Assembly (NCBI GenBank): GCA_963556255.1
Contig: OY744616.1
Coordinates: 371,501-435,500 of the forward strand
Direction of reading: 5' to 3'
Origin: Allolobophora icterica
Taxonomy: Eukaryota; Annelida; Clitellata; Crassiclitellata; Lumbricidae
DNA: 64,000 nucleotides
This document shows, piece by piece, positions 1-43,721 of the stretch (its first letter is position 1; each line of letters begins with the position of its first letter). The notes under the pieces were generated by a model that searched no databases, was not told the DNA's origin, and saw only the letters and a list, made by a program, of their open reading frames with translations. Position numbers and translations under genes: made by a program.

Positions 1-60
1 CTCTGCGCCTCTGAGTGGGTCTCTTGAAGAGGCGCCATATAAATTTCCAAAATGAATTAA
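1..60 (+). repeat. L2-like LINE 3'-terminal hairpin remnant
   Basis: The arms GCGCCTCT (5-12) and AGAGGCGC (28-35) pair perfectly and are followed by ATATAAAT. The same stem followed by a TATAAAT-like tail ends the other L2-like LINE remnants in this window, so this is read as the 3' tip of a LINE or of a SINE sharing that tail. It lies in the intron before the NUDT9-H exon of gene A. Confidence 0.6.
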
Positions 61-261
61 TGAATCTTCATTGTCAAGGGGCTTCGAGGTCCCAGTGAAC
101 GAAATATCTTCTTTTGGTTAGAAGCCAAAGCAAACTTAAAAAACCGCTTGTAAGAATCGGAGTCTAGTATTTGGTTGGCGTGCTTTGGACTTATTTGTGC
201 AAAAGAGTGATTGACTTAGGAGTTTTTCTGAGTGAAATTTCATTTTTCTGTTATTCAACAG

Positions 262-480
262 CTGTCAAGAACAGCGGACGTAAGAATTGCTGTTCGTGGG
301 TGCTTTGAAGAAGTCCTTAAAGATGCCAAAAGAGATGAAGCAGTTCTTCTGAAACTAGAAAAAGAGGTCTACCGAGGTTACCTGGATGACTATCGAAATA
401 CCGACAACGCTTGGATAGAGACAATCACTTTCAGCTATCACCTGAAAGATGACAACGATGCCGACAATATTGAACTCAAG
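262..480 (+). CDS. TRPM2-like: Gene A penultimate exon (NUDT9-H, Nudix helix region)
   Basis: The acceptor is ttattcaacag before 262 and the donor is AAG|gtaaaa after 480. It is 219 nt, 73 codons, phase 0 at both ends. It carries RGCFEEV, then GYLDDYRNTDNAWIET. The ORF stays open on either side of the exon (232-549), so the boundaries rest on the splice signals and on where TRPM2 similarity stops. Confidence 0.85.
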
Positions 481-1337
481 GTAAAAACTCATAGTCGAGC
501 GATCACGATATTGAACTCAGATTTATCATTATTCAACGACGTCATCTGATTACCTTTCTCTGATCATACTTATGACTAGAACTATTTGTGGAGAATGAGC
601 TTTTCCTGTTGTTATAATATTATTTTGGAACTCTCTCCCTGTATCTCTTGGTTCTACTCATAAGTCATTTCATTCTCGGCTTAAGACTTTCCAATATTTC
701 CAATAACTTATCCACTGTAGTGTAATTCTCTGTCTTAGTGACTGATCCTCTGGATATTGAGTTTTATTGACCTGATCCGAGTAAGGCTTGGTCTGGTGCG
801 CCATCGGCTGATACAGTGTACATTGGATACCAGTGCGATAGAAGTTATTATTATTAATCAATAATAATGGCACCAATTTAGTTTATCTCTTTACCCAATA
901 ACCAAGAAGTTGTGAAGCATTTTTTATATGAAAACTAAATTCCCAAACAATTGGAAGAGAGCAAAAGCCATGACGTTCTGCAGGATCTTAGAAAGCTTTT
1001 CATCTGAACTGTGGTCAGAGGCAGACAACATTCTGTGGTTGGAATCATTGGATGGAAGACCTAAGGACAGGAACAAAATGAATTAGGAAAAACATCTCAT
1101 TGGGCAACAAAAACAAGTCTAATCCTACAAGTGGATCAAATGTCTTTTCTTTAAGCAAAATTATTGTACTCTGCTTGTCATTTGTGAATGCCCTGATGGT
1201 CGTTTCTCTTCTGTTTTTTTATCTGTTAGATTTCAGAGAAAGTGAGTTGGAGACCTATCCGTTCTGATCTCTCCATCTATGCTCCTCATCTTCCACTTCT
1301 CCAACGCGTTGCCAAAAGTCTCAAAGCCACGTTCTGA
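262..1337 (+). CDS. TRPM2-like: Gene A: 3' end of a TRPM2-like channel with NUDT9-H domain (5' part outside window)
   Basis: Two exons, 262-480 and 1230-1337, join in phase 0 and give 108 residues plus a TGA stop. Seen: the motif GYLDDYRNTDNAWIET in the first exon and an ending SDLSIYAPHLPLLQRVAKSL in the second. These match in order the last ~110 residues of the ADP-ribose pyrophosphatase-like NUDT9-H domain that closes TRPM2 channels. Family knowledge: TRPM2 is a Ca2+-permeable plasma-membrane channel gated by ADP-ribose and Ca2+; in vertebrates the C-terminal domain binds ADP-ribose, in several invertebrates it hydrolyses it. The Nudix-helix region reads RGCFEE where an active NUDT9 has REFxEE. 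The gene lies upstream of gene B in the same orientation. No promoter or earlier exon can be seen. Confidence 0.85.
1230..1337 (+). CDS. TRPM2-like: Gene A terminal exon (end of NUDT9-H)
   Basis: The acceptor is the pyrimidine-rich tttttttatctgttag before 1230, and the exon reads 35 codons to TGA at 1335-1337. The residues WRPIRSDLSIYAPHLPLLQ match the terminal strand and helix of TRPM2/NUDT9. Putative AATAAA signals lie at 1725-1730 and near 1873. Confidence 0.85.
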   Translation: MSEKVSWRPIRSDLSIYAPHLPLLQRVAKSLKATF

Positions 1338-1344
1338 AGAACTA

Positions 1345-1430
1345 CAGCCACGGATCGAACCCATAACTTTATCCTCCTTAGGGCTACGTTAACCGGATTA
1401 GCACTTCGAGCTTCGCAGATATTCCATTGC
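1345..1430 (-). repeat. tRNA-derived SINE fragment
   Basis: Read on the minus strand, this shows a B-box-like GGGTTCGATCC and an A-box-like GTGCTAATCCGGTTAACG at tRNA-like spacing. It directly follows the stop codon of gene A, so it would lie in that gene's 3' UTR or downstream flank. No tail or target duplication is visible. Confidence 0.5.
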
Positions 1431-2109
1431 GCAAGAGATAATTGCGCTATAGAAGTGATCTGATTAAGCAGTCACGTGATTCTTTACAGATAAGATTAAA
1501 CGCTTTTGATAAGATTGACAGCGAGATGTTTCAAATGTGAATTTGGACAGTCATGATGCTCTGTCAATGTCGGATGAAACAAGAACGTGTTCAGTGAAGA
1601 TAATCAACGCTTTCTTATGGATAGTAATGCTTCAGATGTAACATTGGACAGTCTTATACTTCTGTCGAGATATAGGCCCAACTGGACAACCAAGTGGTTC
1701 TATTAAGATAGGAGGATACTGGAGAATAAAGTAGTCGATGTATCGGAATTTAAAAGCCATCTTTACTGTATTTTACAGCGCAATTGAGTCCGGTTTAAAG
1801 ATGGTTTAATTAAAGACATTCCTTATTCCTTCTGCCTGATTTATTTTTATAGTGACATTGAAGATCCAGAAATAAACATCACCACTGAATTTAACTCTTC
1901 ACAAATTACTCTCTTCCGCTAACTGTTGCCCACCAATATTACAATCACCTTTCACTAATTGTAGCCCTCAACTAATATAACCTTTGAGTTTTACACTATT
2001 TGTACCGTAACCATTCACTATAATTGGACATTGTAGAGCGCTATACGTAAAACATCTTAGAGGTTAAGATCAGGTAAATGCACACCTTGTACACTTACAC
2101 CTTATACAT

Positions 2110-2440
2110 GATGAACACGCTCCACTGGCTTCTCGTCGAGCAGAGAATTAAGTCCAAGATCCTCCTCCTACAGCAGGCCTCTCTTTCAGTCTCTGATCGG
2201 CATCGCATCGGACATACATCAGGGAGCTCTAAGTCAGTCTATTCGGCCATCTTTACGCTCTGCTGCTCGTGGAGAAATTCAGGTGTCGCGCTACCGTACA
2301 TCAACTCGAGCCATTCGTGCGTTTTTGTGTCTTGACCGTCTTCTTGCAATTTACTGTTGGCAAACATTAGAAACTGTCTTAAAACACGCTTGTTTAAGTC
2401 AGTAAGATTGTTAGAAGGCTAGGATGGCTATGCCTACTTA
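2110..2440 (+). pseudogene. LINE (L2/CR1-like) C-terminal remnant
   Basis: Shifting frames give LHWLLVEQRIKSKILLL, then SIRPSLRSAARGEIQV. This matches the domain downstream of reverse transcriptase in the large LINE at 61.4-64 kb (LHWLPFSQRI ... RSLRSTARGDLHVP). Frameshifts and stops make it a dead fragment in the A-B intergenic region. Confidence 0.6.
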
Positions 2441-2519
2441 AACGTATGAAATTAAGTATCTTAATAGATACCAACATACACAGGCCTACATGGGCGTATA
2501 CACTCGCACATTGTACCCC

Positions 2520-2800
2520 AAACCTCGGAGTTGGGTCGTTGAGCTACAGTGGTTAAATTGCTTCTGTGCTATTAGGATGCCAGTGATGCTATTTAAGTGT
2601 TTAAGCGAATGAGTGAATAATGGCCACATGTTCTGTGACGTACGCGACTCCATAAACGGTAATTAACTCTGTGTGTTTAGGGACTGAAGACACGTGACCA
2701 GCGAACAGGATCTAAGTCCTTTCCTCTCACCGCGGTCGTCTGCTCAGCGCTAGAACCAAATGACTACCCACTCCAACTGTATTTGTGGCCAAGTTCACCC
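2520..2800 (+). repeat. Diverged repeat shared by the 5' flanks of genes B and C
   Basis: This aligns by eye, with many substitutions, to 51440-51720 upstream of gene C. Shared blocks include ttgagctacagtggttaaa, a cacgtgaccagcgaacaggat block and gctcagcgct. Either the gene duplication included the 5' flank or both copies are an interspersed repeat. Its distance to the start codon is ~2.7 kb in B and ~0.2 kb in C. Confidence 0.5.
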
Positions 2801-2870
2801 ACGTGATCAATGTGTAGAATAATGTAACACATGAGTAATGTGATACACTCGACAACATTTCTATTGTTGT

Positions 2871-2907
2871 TATAATAATAATAATAATAATTATTATTAT
2901 TATTATT
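2871..2907. repeat. (TAA)n(TTA)n perfect inverted trinucleotide tract
   Basis: About six TAA units run directly into about six TTA units, forming a self-complementary tract capable of a hairpin. Confidence 0.85.
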
Positions 2908-3004
2908 TATTCCCCGAGGTACATATCCCTCAGGAGTCAGATATTAAGTATGTGAAAATTAATCTCTGGAGTGACCATCTTCATCGTGACCTGGAAGTGC
3001 AAAA

Positions 3005-3206
<202 letters not shown>

Positions 3207-3264
3207 GAAAAGTGCTTTCCGAGTAGCTGACCTTGAAGAGGCGCCATATAAATTTTGCATATAA

Positions 3265-5514
3265 ATATTATAATTATAATGAATGAGATTGCAGACGGCA
3301 GAATTAAGTCCGCATCACACAGTCTGACATAGACCTACTCACAGTCTCACAGTAATTGCCATGGACTCTGAAATTTTCCTATCTGAATTTCCCCAATAAT
3401 TATTACAGGTATTAGAATTGGCTTTACGAGATCTATGGGAACAATTTCGGACAGTTTATCTCGCAGAAGACTCTCATGTTTCTTTTGACAGACCTGACAT
3501 TATTTCTTTCCCTGTGTAAGTGCTAAAGATTTCCTGTCAAAAGACTGTGCAGCCTTAATTATTGGCTTAATATCCTTTATCCCAATTGTTTTGCAAATGT
3601 GACGCTATCTGGCCTCATTATCCTCCCCCCCCCCATCATCAAAGTTCTGCTATAAATTCCTTTGTGAATTATGCATGCACACTGACTGACCTCCATATCG
3701 GACAGACTTAAAGCCTTCGATGGTCGTTTTCTGTGCCATTCACCAACTGTACAGTGTTTGCTGTGTGGTGTAGAATTTCCAGCAAAGCACCGCAAAGCGA
3801 AACTCGCAGACTGCTATCCAGCTCCTCTTGCAGTGACGGTCAATATCGTCCGTGGGCGTCATGTGACTCATGTCATCAGTCGCTTTTTGTCTGTAGACTT
3901 GGATGACCGTCGTCTGCCTTGTCTGGAAACCCGTCCTCCATCTGATTTCAAGTATGAGATTCCTATGACATTTTGATATCGACGATATGTAATGTAATGT
4001 AAATCTCCGAAATTTCTCAGCGCCACACAAAAGCCACGTCAGGGAGACCAGCTTATTCACCGGCGCTATATCAAATCAAGTCCGCAATAGCCATGTCCGC
4101 CTTATCCGTTCCGGTGCCAGGTCAGAGTCCGGGGGAGGTCAAGCCGAGGAGACAGCAGGGTGCTACGGTGGTAATCGGTGATGATGGCGGTTGTGTGGTG
4201 GCGTAGGAATGGAATCAGGATAGGATAGCTTGAAGAGTTCTGTTTTCAGTCGTGAGTGGAAAGCAGCGGAGGACAGTGCGAGCGGAGGATATGCTTTACC
4301 TCTGATCCCACTGAGGAATTTACGACGCTCCCCAAACCAATCTTCGTTAGGGCTTTCGTATCTTGTGCGATTACTGTCTCAGATCACCTCAATTTTCATC
4401 CAGGCACAAAACCTATTGCAAGAAAAAGTCTCACTACAACATGTAGCTTAAAGTTTCACACTAAATGCTTCAAAATGAGTTCCCGCTGGACAGACCCCTC
4501 AATTTCCTCCAGGTACCTGACCTTTTTCTAAAACTTAAGAACGCTTCTGCCCGCCTCTTCCAATCTGATTGACTTTCAGAAAACTTGTACCTTCGCTAAC
4601 GGATGGTGACTTGTTTCAGAGATTTGAATCTGGGGTACCACGGTCCATAAACGGGGACCTTAACTGGCGAGTCCCCCATTCACACTGGCAGCGGTGGTGA
4701 AGGATATGCCTGGTAAGTGGTAATATATCCCTCCAAACAACCTTGTATACTCGCGGGACTTCGCTGATTAAGACTAGTGACTTTGCTAAATTTTTGTCCG
4801 TGACACAGCTTTTCCGCGGCGCCTAAACACTTTCGAGATGTAGGCCTACATTAAGTTAAAATTAAATCACCTGCAAAATAAGAGCTCTTTGGATGTTTGT
4901 CATTTAGCCCAGGGCCTATGTTTTGTCTTTCTATTGAGACTTAATGCTTTCAAATATTTAAAGCTGCACAGAATGATGCTATGAGCAGAGACTTTGCTTA
5001 GCAGAGCTGGCGTAGGAGGCTGATGATTCAAGAGGTCTCGAGATGGGGGATTGGCGTAAGGAAAGAGTTGAGAGTTTAGGCAGCCAGCTACACACTTTAG
5101 CCTGCCAGAGGCTGTCTGTCTGCCGCCCTAGCGCTGGTTGGCATACACACACAGTCGTGTGCGCTGGCTGGCTCGGCTGCTGAGGTAGCGATAGTTAGCT
5201 GTGGAAAACGTTCCGTTGGAAGCCCTGAGAGAATGGAACTCACCAGCAGAGGTAGGTTAAATGGGTGGAAGGGTGGAGGCATGGAGGAAGTGGAAAGAGG
5301 AAAGGAAGGAGGTGGTCGATATGCTGGCCTGAAATGGAAAGTGGAGGATTAGCTCCATGCACTTAGGTCTTAATGTTGTATAGTATGCTCAGACAAAAAA
5401 CGCGGCTCTAATACAAACACAAGTCAGATGATAATAATAGCAACGAAGACAGAGGCGATTAGTAGTAAGAACGTTTAACCTGTTACCGCAGTTGAAAGTA
5501 AAAGTGCGTAAGAT
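3265..5514. other. A-B intergenic region / upstream of gene B: no gene recognised
   Basis: ORFs of up to ~106 codons occur but none resembles a known protein or shows coding periodicity to my eye. A short C-run lies near 3627. The last ~300 bases before the gene B start presumably hold its 5' UTR and promoter; no TATA box or initiator can be defined. Confidence 0.4.
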
Positions 5515-39100
<33,586 letters not shown>

Positions 39101-39199
39101 TATCTATCTGTCTCTTTTTCTATCTTTCTCCATTTTAACCTCTGTTCTTCTATATCAGTTCTTTCTTTCTTTGCCTCCCTCTGTCTCTCTCTCTGTCCC

Positions 39200-40605
39200 T
39201 CGTCTGATAATTGCCTATATATCATGGTATTTATTATTAGGTAGATGATTATTAAGCTTAACTATCATGTCTATCTGCAGATACATTACTAGTTTCATTG
39301 TGTGGAGAGACATTTATTTGTGCTTTTCTAATAAAATCTCCAAATGATCATGACTGTTTCATATCTGTCGTATCCTTTCATCGATCTGTAACTGGTATGT
39401 TGTGATAATTGCGCTGTTGAAGCCATGGATTAGATCGGATTAATTTAGATTAGATTATACGAAGCTTTCACTGAATGAAACTAACTTTTAGATTACTAGA
39501 GAGCATTGCTTGTGGACTTTGATCAGTGATCGCTGTTTAACTCATCACAGTTAGTTGTTGTTTAACGAAACTGTGTCATAAGCAAATCGTTTAGCGTCAC
39601 ACTCCTCTTTTATCCAAGCTAGGGACTGGCACGACTAGAGAGTACGAACAGTGTCGGAGTTGCATACCTCGAAATACCATACGTGATCTCCACACTTTGT
39701 TCACATTGACTGCCTCTTACACATCCATCAATCAAGTAAATAATATCTTTCTTGATTAATAAAGCATTATATGTATTGAAATTTACATAAACAGTCTGCA
39801 AAAACATTGAATCGTCCCTACTTATAACTAATTTCCACATAAAATATTTGCAGTGTCAAAGACCAGAGATCAAAGTTTTGTAAACGATGAGCCCCAATTT
39901 GAAACTAATTCTTTGCTGAACAGGAAATCAACGAAACGATTTAAGCAGAGAGGTTATATGTTCATATTTGGATGTAGGCCTACTAGTTATGGCTCTAGTC
40001 AAAGAGTTCTGAGCTCTCTGCAGCTTCAGCATGTTTGACTTAGGCCCATAGATACCAGTAAGAAGCGAGTTACAGTAATTTAGGCGATTGGAAACCAAAA
40101 TGGATTTGCCGGAGATATACTTGCCGAAATGGGCACATTACGCCTAATTCTTCCTATGTCACGAACAGAGTCTACTACTTTGGGGGCGGGGGAAAGGAAA
40201 CATAGGCCTACTACTTCCAATTTGTGCCATGGGGAAAGCCCCCTCTTCCCCGCTAATTAAATGGATGTTGCTGTTCAACTGACAGTACTGACTCAGGCAA
40301 GCAGAATGCTTCGTCCTGCAACATCCAAGGACTGAACATTTTAGATTAAGCATTGCTATTGGCCATTATTGACTATGCTACGAAGGCTTTCGAACGGAAT
40401 TTTCAACTTAGTGTTGTAATCTATCAATATTATGGGCCATGCAATATTTGCTTCGGTTACAGTGTCTAAGCAGTGTTATAGTGTGTCATTATTACTTCTT
40501 TTTCTTTAGCTATTGGTTATTATGTTCTGCTATTTTTTGTGGATGAAAGGTGCAAAAATATGTTTGCAAAATTGAAGAAAAGCGTTCATAATCCTGTTGA
40601 TTAGA
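39200..40605. other. B-C intergenic segment, nothing recognised
   Basis: Two TAGGCCTA palindromes (39975 and 40203) and no supported gene. Small ORFs show no domain similarity. Confidence 0.4.
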
Positions 40606-40609
40606 AAAT

Positions 40610-41660
40610 CTAGTTGTTCAATGCTACAATTATCGTCGTGTAGTGCAGTGAAAATGGGATTATCAGTTCTCTAAATACATGTGACTCACCGAAAAACATA
40701 TATGATGACTTGCAAATACTGTTTGCATGACCAGTGAGAGACATGGTAGAATTGAAAACAACGACTAAGTTACGAGCAGCATCTGCCAGCTTAACACCTG
40801 AGTCATAGAGTTTCAATGACATAAGACGATCAACTTTTCTGAAGTTGCTGTGGAGTGCAGAGTAACAGAAATTCAATCTTAGATGGGTTGAAGAGTTTAT
40901 TGGCCACCATCGAAGACTGTATCTCATCAAATGCAGTAGACAATAGCTGCTCAGACGAGTCACATGAAATGTAAATTTGAGTATCATCGGCATAAAATGA
41001 TATCCCAACCAATGATTACCCAGCAGGGTTCCTAGTGAGTAGTGACGTGGTGTATAATGTAAGAAAAAGAGGACCAAGCACAGAACCCTTTGGAACACAG
41101 CATGCCAATATAGAAGAATAGCTACCATTTAAATACACTGATTGAGTACATGGACTAAGATAAAGACTAAACCAATTTAGTGTAGGACACCCTAGATCCC
41201 AAACCAGTGCTTGAGGCGAAGAAGAAGAAAAGAATCATTCACAGAATCAAAAGAAGTAGGCCCCTAGACAAATCAAGGAGAAGTCCTCTAGCATTACCTC
41301 TGTCCATTCGTTATATGATGTCGTTATGAACAGCGACAAGTGCAGACTCTGTTGACTGAAACCTACGATACGCAGACGGTAAAGGGGAAATAATTAGTAA
41401 GTCTGATAATAGGTGAGTTTGCATGCGATTCATGACTATTCGTTCGATAATTTTAGCTATAAAATTCAGGGGCGAGATGAAACTGTAATTTTGTCAAGTC
41501 CTTAGGGTCAGCAGAAGGTTTCTTAAGCAGCGGATAAAGTAAGCTGTGAGCAAAAGCAGATGGGAAGGATCCCCCGTGCAACGAGAAATTGATAATTAAT
41601 CGATGAAATGGTTGTATCCAGGACATCAAAGCACTCTCTCAGAAACCATGTAGGAAATGT
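40610..41660 (-). pseudogene. L2/CR1-like LINE reverse transcriptase remnant
   Basis: The minus strand reads VPKGSVLGPLFLTLYTT (RT motif B), ISFYADDTQIYISCDSSEQL (motif C), NPSKIEFLLL, then NSTMSLTGHANSICKSSY, in the same order as the LINE at 61.4 kb. Stops and frame changes show it is dead. It is a different, more diverged family, since YADDTQIY replaces YADDVQAY. Confidence 0.8.
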
Positions 41661-42340
41661 GTCATGGAGACCAACATGGGCGTTGGTATACACACCTAGT
41701 CTGGATGAGAGCGTTTAAGGTGAACATCCTGTCTGTTGTGGACCTGCCTGAAGTGAAACCACTTTGCTTCCGTCTTTTGAGATTAGGTTGATGATCCTTC
41801 GACCAATCCAACGTAGCTGCCTGAAGTTATTGAAAGCGTCTACGTGGCATCCTCCGGTCAGAGTTTCTTCTGTCAGCTTGACCTGTTCCTCAGCCCACTA
41901 TAACTTGTCTGTTTAACAGACTTTTTATACTCTTAAGTGTGGCATGGTCGGTAATGGCTCCTGCCAGCCTTGCCACTCTCTTCCTCACGTGTAGGCCATC
42001 TACCACCTAGGTCTAATGCCTAAATCAAGGTCTTAGGCCACAGTCATAAAGCTGCCTAATATTTCAATGACAAGCTATCAATTCCGGTCCATTATCTGCA
42101 ATTTGCACACACAAAACAACATAAACATCGATTCTCCATGGTTATTCGGCGAATGTGCACAAGTATAGGCGAATATATGATTCCCTAAACCACCCCAGCT
42201 CCATATGGCGTCTACCTGATTTTGGGTGAGGGGAGTTGAGGAAGGTCACCACCGTCACCATATCCAGCAAATGACGGGAATGCTAAGCATCAGCGCATAT
42301 TTTAAGGAATTTAGACTACTGGGACAAAATCAGCCATGGG
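41661..42340. other. B-C intergenic segment
   Basis: Possibly more old LINE sequence around 41700-41960, but no reading frame convinces. Nothing else seen. Confidence 0.3.
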
Positions 42341-42344
42341 TCTA

Positions 42345-42545
42345 GTTCATGACTTTTTTGGAACTCGTCTCTTATTACTTTTTTCTGGCAATTCATCTCC
42401 CGAAAAACTTGATGACTTTTTTTAGGAATTCCTCTCCAAAAACCTTCATGATCGTTTTTAAAGGAATTCCTCTCCCGGAAAAGTTGAAGACCTTTTTTGG
42501 GAATTTCATGATAATGCGTTTTACTAATTCTGATTTTACCACAAA
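42345..42545. repeat. Degenerate minisatellite (aattcctctcccgaaaaactt units)
   Basis: About four ~60-bp units, each with a T-run, a ggaattcctctc block and a gatgactttttt block. It is bounded by actactgggacaaa at 42314 and 42554. Confidence 0.75.
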
Positions 42546-42622
42546 CCACCCTAACTACTGGGACAAATCCTAAGACTACTGGGACATTTGTCCCACTAGT
42601 AATACAGTTAAAATAGCCTCAA

Positions 42623-42684
42623 AAACTTCATACTTGGCACAGGCTTGGCACAGGCTAAGCATGCCTGTGCCAAGTATGAAGTTT
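42623..42684. repeat. Perfect 22-bp inverted repeat
   Basis: Arm AAACTTCATACTTGGCACAG plus GC (42623-42644) is the exact complement of 42663-42684. The 18-nt loop repeats ttggcacaggc from the left arm. Confidence 0.9.
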
Positions 42685-43129
42685 CTGCGGCGCATTGTTT
42701 AATCATAATATACGAACGTGACAGACGAACAGACAGCCACCTCACCTATCCTACACGATAGCATTGACACCCTTTTTGCATAGGAAAGGGCTGCCAATGA
42801 AATAGTACTATAGTAACACTTGACTTGCCTAAAATTAATAGTCTACCTAGGTCATGATCCGCAGGTAAGTCATGTCCTCCAGCAGCATCACCATTATCAT
42901 AATCACTGCGTTCAGTCTATCCACTGACATCTTCATTATCTGTAAGTCTACAGTCTGTTGTCGGTGCCGAAACAGTTCCAGAAATTACCGTTGCCGAGTC
43001 GGACAATGAAACTGGAGATATTTGGCAATTTCCTTGATTCTCTTTCAATCTGTTGACGCTTACGTTTCGTAAATCCGCTGAAATGTTTTGATGTAATAAT
43101 CGTATTACTTCTTGCAGACAGAGTGTTTC

Positions 43130-43605
43130 TGTCAACCCAATCCTTCCGTTGACAATCCTTCTGATTAAATCCTTGTTCTCTCTCTACTTAACGCCTATTT
43201 AACGTTCACCTTTTGAACACTAATTCTACGTATAAGTATAACCTGAATTAATCAGCAACACAGTTTAATATCTTTTAGTTTAATAAGAAACAAACAGACA
43301 GAACTCAATTCGATTACAACTCAACTAGTCAGCCACACTACTACAGCGAACACACTCGAATTCAAACTTCTCTAGTCAGCATAATTCTTCGCGCCTCTTG
43401 ACACACCTGTCTTCTGTGCGCCTAAACGAAATCTAATAATATACATATAGCGCGCCGCTGCCGAGATTGGCCGGCCGCGCGTGTCACTAAGACTAAACGT
43501 TATACATCTATCATATATACATATACACGTGAAACTAAAGTAAACGCACTAAATATATACGCTAACATCTCGCACTGCAAGACTGTACACAAAACTCAGT
43601 TCACA
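43130..43605 (-). repeat. 3' LTR of the Gmr1-like element
   Basis: 476 bp with the short terminal inverted bases TGT...ACA. No difference from the other LTR was found by eye. It contains a CGCGCCGCTGCC GC-rich patch and several TATATA motifs. Confidence 0.95.
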
Positions 43606-43606
43606 T

Positions 43607-43623
43607 TACCTCCTTCCTTTTTC
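43607..43623 (-). other. Polypurine tract of the Gmr1-like element
   Basis: Minus-strand AAAAAGGAAGGAGGTAA ends at the 3' LTR boundary. This is the expected plus-strand primer site. Confidence 0.8.
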
Positions 43624-43721
43624 TGGAATTGAGCAAATTAAATTTCAAAATTTGCGAAATTACCAAAATACATGAAACATATATATATATCTAACTAATT
43701 AATGAACAGTCTTACGATTAC

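Noticed and set aside
232..549. Uninterrupted 105-codon ORF as a single-exon gene
   Set aside because: TRPM2 similarity covers only 262-480 with proper splice signals at both ends; the rest is intron readthrough.
42917..43135. Minus-strand ORF next to the LTR element as part of the element or as a gene
   Set aside because: It lies outside the LTR and target duplication; restoring the pre-insertion sequence gives an in-frame stop just upstream, and no family is recognised.
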